Positions 58,433-64,000 of a stretch of DNA of 64,000 nt are shown here, piece after piece. Under the pieces are notes generated by a model. The model saw nothing but the letters and a program-made list of their open reading frames with translations, was not told the DNA's origin and searched no databases. The stretch is from Adiantum capillus-veneris. Taxonomy: Eukaryota > Streptophyta > Polypodiopsida > Polypodiales > Pteridaceae. The position numbers were made by a program, and so were the translations under genes. Position 1 is the first letter of the stretch. Each line of letters begins with the position of its first letter. Where the stretch lies: assembly GCA_014529385.2 (NCBI GenBank), contig CM043964.1:133148420-133212419 (forward strand). The letters run 5' to 3'.

Positions 58433-58521
58433 CGCTCTACGCTCGCCTTCGTGGAGGATTCCTCGGTGCGAGGAAGAAGGAGCCATCGCCGTGTTGTGCT
58501 CAATCGCTTCGCCGCCGCCAT
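58433..58521 (-). CDS. Possible first exon of a host gene
   Basis: The minus strand has AACATGGCGGCGGCGAAG, a typical plant start context, then 29 codons rich in Arg, Ser and Thr (MAAAKRLSTTRRW...) and a GTGAGT donor at 58432. The sequence looks like an organelle-targeting N-terminus. No further exons were found downstream, so it may be a captured fragment or chance. Confidence 0.3.
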
Positions 58522-58542
58522 GTTGTCTTTGAAATGCTCAAT

Positions 58543-58546
<4 letters not shown>

Positions 58547-58616
<70 letters not shown>
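58547..58616. repeat. (CT)n-(CA)n compound microsatellite
   Basis: Uninterrupted CT then CA repeats, just upstream of the putative minus-strand exon. Confidence 0.95.
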
Positions 58617-58617
<1 letters not shown>

Positions 58618-58649
58618 GGAGGTGAAGAAGAAGAAGATGGAGATGGAGA

Positions 58650-60540
58650 TTGAGCAAGAGCACTCTTCTATTGCACAAATGAAAGAATGAGTGAATTTTA
58701 GGTTTAGTTGACTTTTATATGAGCTCACCCCATTCACACTTGGGCGCCCATGCTTAGCCAACTAACCCTTGAATGTTCCAGTCAGAGTGTACCTCTCATT
58801 GGCGATCACTCTATCCTTTTCTTATTCGACTGACAAGCCCGGTACATGACTCTACCAAGTAAATAATACGGCATGTGTCGTAGGTGATAGGGTGTCCGTG
58901 AGCCGCGAGGGTTAACATGCCCCCCTTCCTGATGTAGATTCTGTCCTTGAAAGCTATTGAGGGAAAGCCCGTTATGTCCATGTTGTAGAGCATCTGGATT
59001 TGAATCTGCAAGGCAAAGTCACTGTTTTATGCAAGAGGAATTATATGGCCATAAATCATGAGAGGAATGTAAAGTACATGTGGAAATGAGTAAATGTAAG
59101 ATTTATGAAATGTTAGACTGCCATTAAGGACAAATAAATTGCACTTTGAGTAAATTAATTAATCAAGAGTTTTGGGCTTATGGACGAGTCTATCAATTAG
59201 TTAGCTATGGCTAAGGTTAAAACAACTACTCTAGTACTAGCTAAGCTAAGAAGATTATCTAAATGCAAGATTCCCTAATTGTGTTGTTCAGCTTTGATTA
59301 GCCAACTAGCTCTCACAACTACAAACAAAAGCTTGAAATGTTAACTGTAAGCTCGATGGAAGTCTTTTAAACGTCATTCATTTTTTTTTCTTTTTTCTTT
59401 TTTACTTTGGTTCACAATCATTTGACGTGTGTACTTATTTTGTATGGCCAGGCCTTTTTGCTTCTCAAAGAAAAGCGCCCACACTGGGAACCTCTAGGGC
59501 TCTAGTACCATAGACAATACATGTGAGTGAAGTACCAAATCAAGCCAGGATTTCTCTTCCAGTATAAGATTTTTCATTTGTGGCACTTATGTTTTTTGCT
59601 TCCATTTCCTTGGTATTCTCACTAGTGTTTTTTGTTGTTTAAGTGAGCAAGTTTCTCTATGCCTTAAACATTCCTAAGGTCTCAAATACTCAGATAATTT
59701 TATTAGCTAGGCCTAGTGGTCAAGTAAATGACTTAACCTAAAGTCACGGTCTCCTAATCTCAAGGCTCATCCATAAGATTAACCTCTAGTTCCATCAACT
59801 TAAGCAAAGACAAATTTATACGTCTATAATGATAGATAACAAACATAACTATTGCACTCAAACAAACCATGAAAAATGATTATTAGCAATTATACATATC
59901 CACCAACATGAATCATAGAAAGTAGTACATATGGAGGTATGGAGTTTGTGATTTCGCCGAAGCAGATGTCCTCAGCCATGTGGATGGAAATCCATACAAG
60001 TCCTACCTAATACATCCAAAAAACAAGCACTATACCTCTAGGAGGCATGTTAGTGTGAAAAAATTAAAAGTCCTAGAAAACAAACTCAAAACACAATCCA
60101 GACCCCTAACCTACCTATCTGTCATCCCTTTTAGAATCAAGGAAAGAGGATATTATATCAACCGGGTGGCCACCCTAAGGCTAGGCCTCTATATATCCTC
60201 CTCATCTAGATAAAAAAAATCATTTTCTGTGAGGCCATAGTCTTCCTCGGTCTCTATTATTTCTTCTTCATTATCCTCTTGTGCAAGCGTGTTAATCAAG
60301 AACCTCGCAATGCATATATACACATCTTGTGCAAAAGAATAAGCATGTGCCATTGGAGAAACATTTGCTACCAGGTAGGGATCACTAGTTATCCACCTAG
60401 ACATATCAACCATTCTAACTCCTCAAAATTTCTCTCACGTGCAAGTCTCTCTACTAAATCCCATTTGCAAGAAAGTACAAGGTAGTAGATATGAAACACT
60501 TGAGAAAAAGAAAAGGGGTACCTTTCATCAAAAATAGAAG
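58650..60540. other. Gene-poor DNA
   Basis: Only short ORFs without recognisable products (for example 59980-60213 plus and 60413-60189 minus, the latter acidic at its C-terminus). Confidence 0.5.
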
Positions 60541-60754
60541 CACACACCTCTGGTGAACTAGCCATCTCTGAGAATACAGATAGATTTGGTTAGGTCTTTA
60601 AAACATGAGTTGTTTTGTTTTTGTGTGCTGCTTGATGTGACATGGTGAATTTGGACTTATGTGTAGGATTTGATAGGGTGCTCTCTCGTTGCTAGTCGCT
60701 CTTGCTCTTTTATTTTTTTTATCTTTTTTTTGTTTGTTTGCTAGAACTAGTATA

Positions 60755-60847
60755 AGGCTTTATATATACATTCCCTAGGATTGGAGATTGAGAGGTGAGG
60801 GAGGAAGGTTGAGAGGGAAGCAAGTGAATGATGGATGTCAGCAAACA
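60755..60847 (-). repeat. Start of the 3' LTR of the right-hand gypsy element
   Basis: On the minus strand the polypurine stretch AAGAAAGGGGAGAG (60861-60848) is followed by TGTTTGCTGACATCC from 60847, and a TATA box GTATATATAAAG lies about 75 bases further. The LTR end at lower coordinates is not defined. Confidence 0.55.
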
Positions 60848-60937
60848 CTCTCCCCTTTCTTGGGTAGATCATACCTTTTGGAATGATGTCGTCACCTTTT
60901 GAAACCAAGTGTTCCAAGTTGTTATGAGTGAAGGCTT

Positions 60938-61545
60938 TTACCAATAGTTTTTGACCCTATGTGTTTCTTCTAGTTGCAAGGGTGGTAAGGTACTCTCCCA
61001 TGATTTTATTTGCAACGTTGTTGTAGGTGGTGAACTTACAACGGGAGGTGCAAACTCTTCCTTGTTTGTATGGATATGTACAATGGTAGGTAAAGGTTGT
61101 ATCGAAGCTTCTATTTTCGTATAGGAACTACATGACGAGCAAGAAGCTTCATTTGACTTCCATGTTCCTGAGCTAGGTGGAACAAATCGTTCTTTCTTTG
61201 GTATCCAAACTAGCTCTGGAGCGGGTGTATAGAATTCTGTGATTTTTTCATTTCTGTGATTTTCAATTTGCTTTGGAGCCACATGATTGGCCTTACATTG
61301 GCCAGGTGACAGGTAAGAGTACAATTTACGTTTGGGCACCCAGGTTTGATCATTTCCTTCATAGTATCCTTAGGCTTCCAATAGTTTTTTAGGAATCCAT
61401 CGCAACATTTTTTTACTTTTCTTGAAGCTAGTGGGACGTTTCTTACGAGGCTTCTGTTTTTTAGCATCATCCATGGTCACTAAAGAAGCTTTACGGACCC
61501 ACTTGTATGTTTTCTTTGTTATATTAGGATGGGTCTTGTGTGTCT
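60938..61545 (-). pseudogene. C-terminal basic region of the 3' extension of pol
   Basis: A minus-strand region in the frame following a shift at about 61545, with one stop at about 61370. It is Lys/Arg-rich at first and then carries repeated W-x-P-K words (WVPK, WIPK twice) and a Ser/Pro-rich tail ending ETHRVKNYW. It lies between the protease-like domain and the polypurine tract, so it belongs to the same element. No family recognised. Confidence 0.45.
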
Positions 61546-62290
61546 CAAGCTTCTAGAGACTTGGGCTATGGGGACGTATGGTTCAACCTCCTTGACCTGC
61601 AATGTCTTGGGTTTTATTTCCTTAAGAGGCAATATCTCAGGGACTATGGCTTGAGTGGTAGGGCTAAGAGTTGGTTTTTGTGTTGTGACACCCCCAGTCC
61701 CCCAATCAATAGTGCATTTGGTGGCTATCATCCATGTGCGTCCTAGGTTTATATTACCCTCCATAGTTCCAGTAGGCATGACCAAAAAGTCTTGAGCTAC
61801 AACCCCATTGTCATAACTGACAGAAGCGTGCCAGATTCCAAAAACCGAAGTTTTTTTCTTGTTGACACCCTTGACTTGGATAATACTCTCAGATAGAGGT
61901 GGCTTCCCTAACTGACACCAAACTCCATATGGCAACAAATTATACTTAGCACCCGTGTCCAATAAGGCGTTATATAGCACTTTTCCATAGGTACTATTTA
62001 ACTCAATAGGGTATCATAGAGGCGTGTCAGAGTCCAACCAATCATCCTCTGTTTCAACGTGGAATGCATGTGTAACTCCAAGGTTAGACTCTCGTTGGCA
62101 TCTTATGCGTTGTTGGCGCTCTTTCACCTCAGCTTGAGCTTGTATCTTTTTCAATTCTGTTTGTGCCTTGGCTTCCTTTTTTTGATGGATGGCACGTAGC
62201 TTTTCCTGACTTAGAGGATCATAGTACCTTTTAAATTTGCTCCCATTCAAGAATCCAATGGTTTCAACTCCATCAAGAGTCTCCACACGA
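61519..62290 (-). pseudogene. Retropepsin-like domain located 3' of the integrase
   Basis: The minus-strand frame starts in the integrase C-terminus (VETIGFLNGSKFKRYY), runs through a charged coiled-coil-like stretch (QKKEAKAQTELKKIQAQ), is broken by one TGA at 62014, and continues in the same frame into an aspartic protease: YNALLDTGAKYNLLP (about 61.95 kb), a flap-like segment, and GNINLGRTWMIATKC. A canonical DTGA active site and a GR-W block mark a full retropepsin fold. Normal Ty3/gypsy order puts protease before RT, so this position is unusual. Confidence 0.65.
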
Positions 62291-62929
62291 ATGGTTCCTT
62301 GTGGGGTGATCTCACATACTCTATATGGTCCTTTTCCCGCATGGGATGACGGTCAAACCATTTCTTCCTCCTATCTTTCCCCACAAGTGAATTTTTCACA
62401 GCTAATTGCCTCTCTTCATCTATCCTTTCAAGGATATATAATCGCTCAACTAAGGGGTTACCATCCCAACCTTCTTGAGAAGCTACTCGAAGACTAGGAA
62501 CGACAAACTCCCATGGCATAACCGCTTCTTGGCCATAGACCATCTTAAACGGTGTGCAATTAATGGCAACTTTTATGCAGTATGATAAGCCCATAAATCT
62601 GAAGCTAGCTTAAAATTCCAATCTGTGCGATGAGCTTCCATCGTTTTGGTCAAGATAGAGATTAAGGTTTTGTTGGTGCTCTCAGCTTGGCCGTTTGCTT
62701 GTGGATAATAAGGTGTGGACTTATGGTGAGCTATCATGAAGTTGGTAGTGAGTTCTTTGATTACTCCATTTATAAAATGAGTACCATTGTCACTCACAAT
62801 CTCAAAGGGACAACCAAATCTTGTAATAATGTTCTCAAAGAGAAACTTGGAAGTTGACCTCGCATCAGCCTTACATGTTGCCCTAGCTTCCGCTCACTTT
62901 GTTACATAGTCAGTGGCAGCGATAATATA
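62247..62929 (-). pseudogene. Integrase core and C-terminus of the right-hand element
   Basis: Continues after a stop at 62930. The core has the first Asp in ATDYVTK (followed by a TGA where Trp is expected), the second in VSDNGTHF (about 62790) and the Glu in GQAESTNK (about 62690). A frameshift near 62.58 kb leads to NCTPFKMVYGQEAVMPWE and another near 62.33 kb to the C-terminal strand. All three catalytic acids remain. Confidence 0.8.
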
Positions 62930-63844
62930 TCAAGATTGAGTGCTACGAACTGCCGGACTAATTGGGCCTACAAAGTCCAAACCCCATTTTTCAAATGGTT
63001 GAGTCACTTTAACAGGATGTAAGGGCATTCTATCCTTTCGTTGCATGATCTTGTAACGTTGGCATTTATCACATCCTTTTGCAAAAAGTGATGCATCCTT
63101 GAATAAGGTAGGACACCAATAGCCTGATTGCAACACCTTTCTAGCTGTTAGTTCCCTAGAGAAATTTCCTCCGGCTATACCCATGTGGGCTTCTTGCAGT
63201 ATGTACAAATAATCATCCTCACGGGCACAATGTCTAAGAATATTGTCCTTCCCTATCCTGTAGAGAGTTCCTTCAATGAGAGAGTAAGGTTCACATTCTT
63301 TTAACAATTTTTGAGCTATGTCCTTACGAAGCTCTTTGGGTGGAAAACCATTAATTAGGAAGTTCACAATCTTCTCACTCCACTCAGGTATAGTTTCGAC
63401 TAGGAATAGAGAAGTATCGGGTAATTCATCATCGACTCTAGTAGGGGCTTCACCATTGGGTATGCAAGACAAATGATCCGCCATGACATGTCTTTTACCA
63501 GGTCTCACCACAATGGTAAAATCAAACTCAAGGAGAATTAGCAACCATCGTGTAATTCTTCCCGTGGAACAAGGTTTATTTACGAGATACAACAAGGCTT
63601 GATGATCAACATAGAAAAAAAACTTGTTGGCCAGAAGGTAGTAGAGAAATTTCTTCACTGCAGAAATCATACCTAAACCTTCTCGCTCTGAAGTGATGTA
63701 GCTTCTCTTGACGTCATTCAATTGACGACTTGAAAAGCTGATGGGGTAGTCCAATTTATGTTCTCTTAGTTGAGCTAGAACACACCCAATAGCAAAGTTT
63801 GATGCATCAATATGCACATGGAAAATTACATTCCAATCGGGCAC
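62930..63844 (-). pseudogene. RNase H and integrase zinc domain of the right-hand element
   Basis: Open from PDWNVIFHVHIDASNFAIG (RNase H, catalytic Asp) through YFSSRQLN-like and VDHQALLYL motifs to the HHCC domain (AHMGIAGGNF, CDKCQRYK, about 63.07-63.19 kb) and the start of the core (WGLDFVGPIS). A Ty3/gypsy pol; clade not assigned. Confidence 0.85.
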
Positions 63845-64000
63845 TCATAGAATAATAGTGCTAGTCAAGGTCTTTTTCAATGACTCATAAGCATGGTCAC
63901 ACTCCGCGGTCCAGTGGAACTCAATAAGAAGCTTGTACAAAGGACAAGCTATCTCGGCAAAGTTTAAAATAAACCGTCGTTAATAACCAACATGGCCCAT
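63845..64000 (-). pseudogene. RT connection region, cut by the window edge
   Basis: Codons such as AEIACPLYKLL and FHWTAECDHAYESLKK are the RT thumb/connection of the same element, with two in-frame stops. The rest lies beyond the window. Confidence 0.75.

Noticed and set aside
61540-61746. Plus-strand ORF over the protease-like domain
   Set aside because: Shadow of the minus-strand frame, which carries the recognisable DTGA motif.

Overview
The window is nuclear DNA of a land plant, most likely a seed plant with a repeat-rich genome. The signs are nested Ty3/gypsy and Ty1/copia LTR retrotransposons with plant-type primer sites, GT-AG introns, long (CT)n/(GA)n/(CA)n/(TA)n tracts and no convincing ordinary host gene apart from one possible first exon near 58.5 kb. 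Nearly every coding region is mobile-element derived and carries stop codons or frameshifts.

Layout. 1-5.7 kb: decayed Ty3/gypsy chromovirus (gag to chromodomain, + strand). 5.7-7.45 kb: LTR debris, a 4-copy minisatellite and another LTR start. 7.45-11.08 kb: minus-strand gag-protease element with primer site and about 1.3 kb LTR; its leader holds two small tandem ORFs. 11.08-22.92 kb: a separate four-gene block with introns, read here as one large DNA transposon. It holds a decayed transposase-like gene (+), an unknown gene (-), a 2 kb microsatellite intergenic region, a gene joining a centromeric-H3-like histone fold, a Ulp1-type protease and an FCP1-type phosphatase (+), and an intact unknown gene (-). 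A 34-bp inverted repeat brackets it. 22.85-26.3 kb: 228-bp tandem duplication and an old minus-strand gypsy relic.

26.3-58.4 kb: two direct copies of one long-LTR Ty3/gypsy family. Copy I is 26342-34961. Copy II starts at 36701 and has been split by a 1.3 kb TTAA-flanked DNA transposon (37767-39078), a complete 11 kb dual-RNase-H (Tat-type) element with 2.6 kb LTRs and a GTGC target duplication (39815-50791), and a decayed copia element (about 55.4-57.9 kb). Copy I preserves the pre-insertion sequence at the first two sites. 58.4-64 kb: a possible captured exon, gene-poor DNA, then a minus-strand gypsy element running off the right edge, with an aspartic protease domain downstream of its integrase.

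The most unusual content is (1) the histone H3/CENH3-like - Ulp1 - FCP1 gene within the four-gene block; (2) a pair of about 70-residue tandem ORFs conserved between two unrelated retroelements; (3) the protease domain placed after the integrase at 61.5-62.0 kb.
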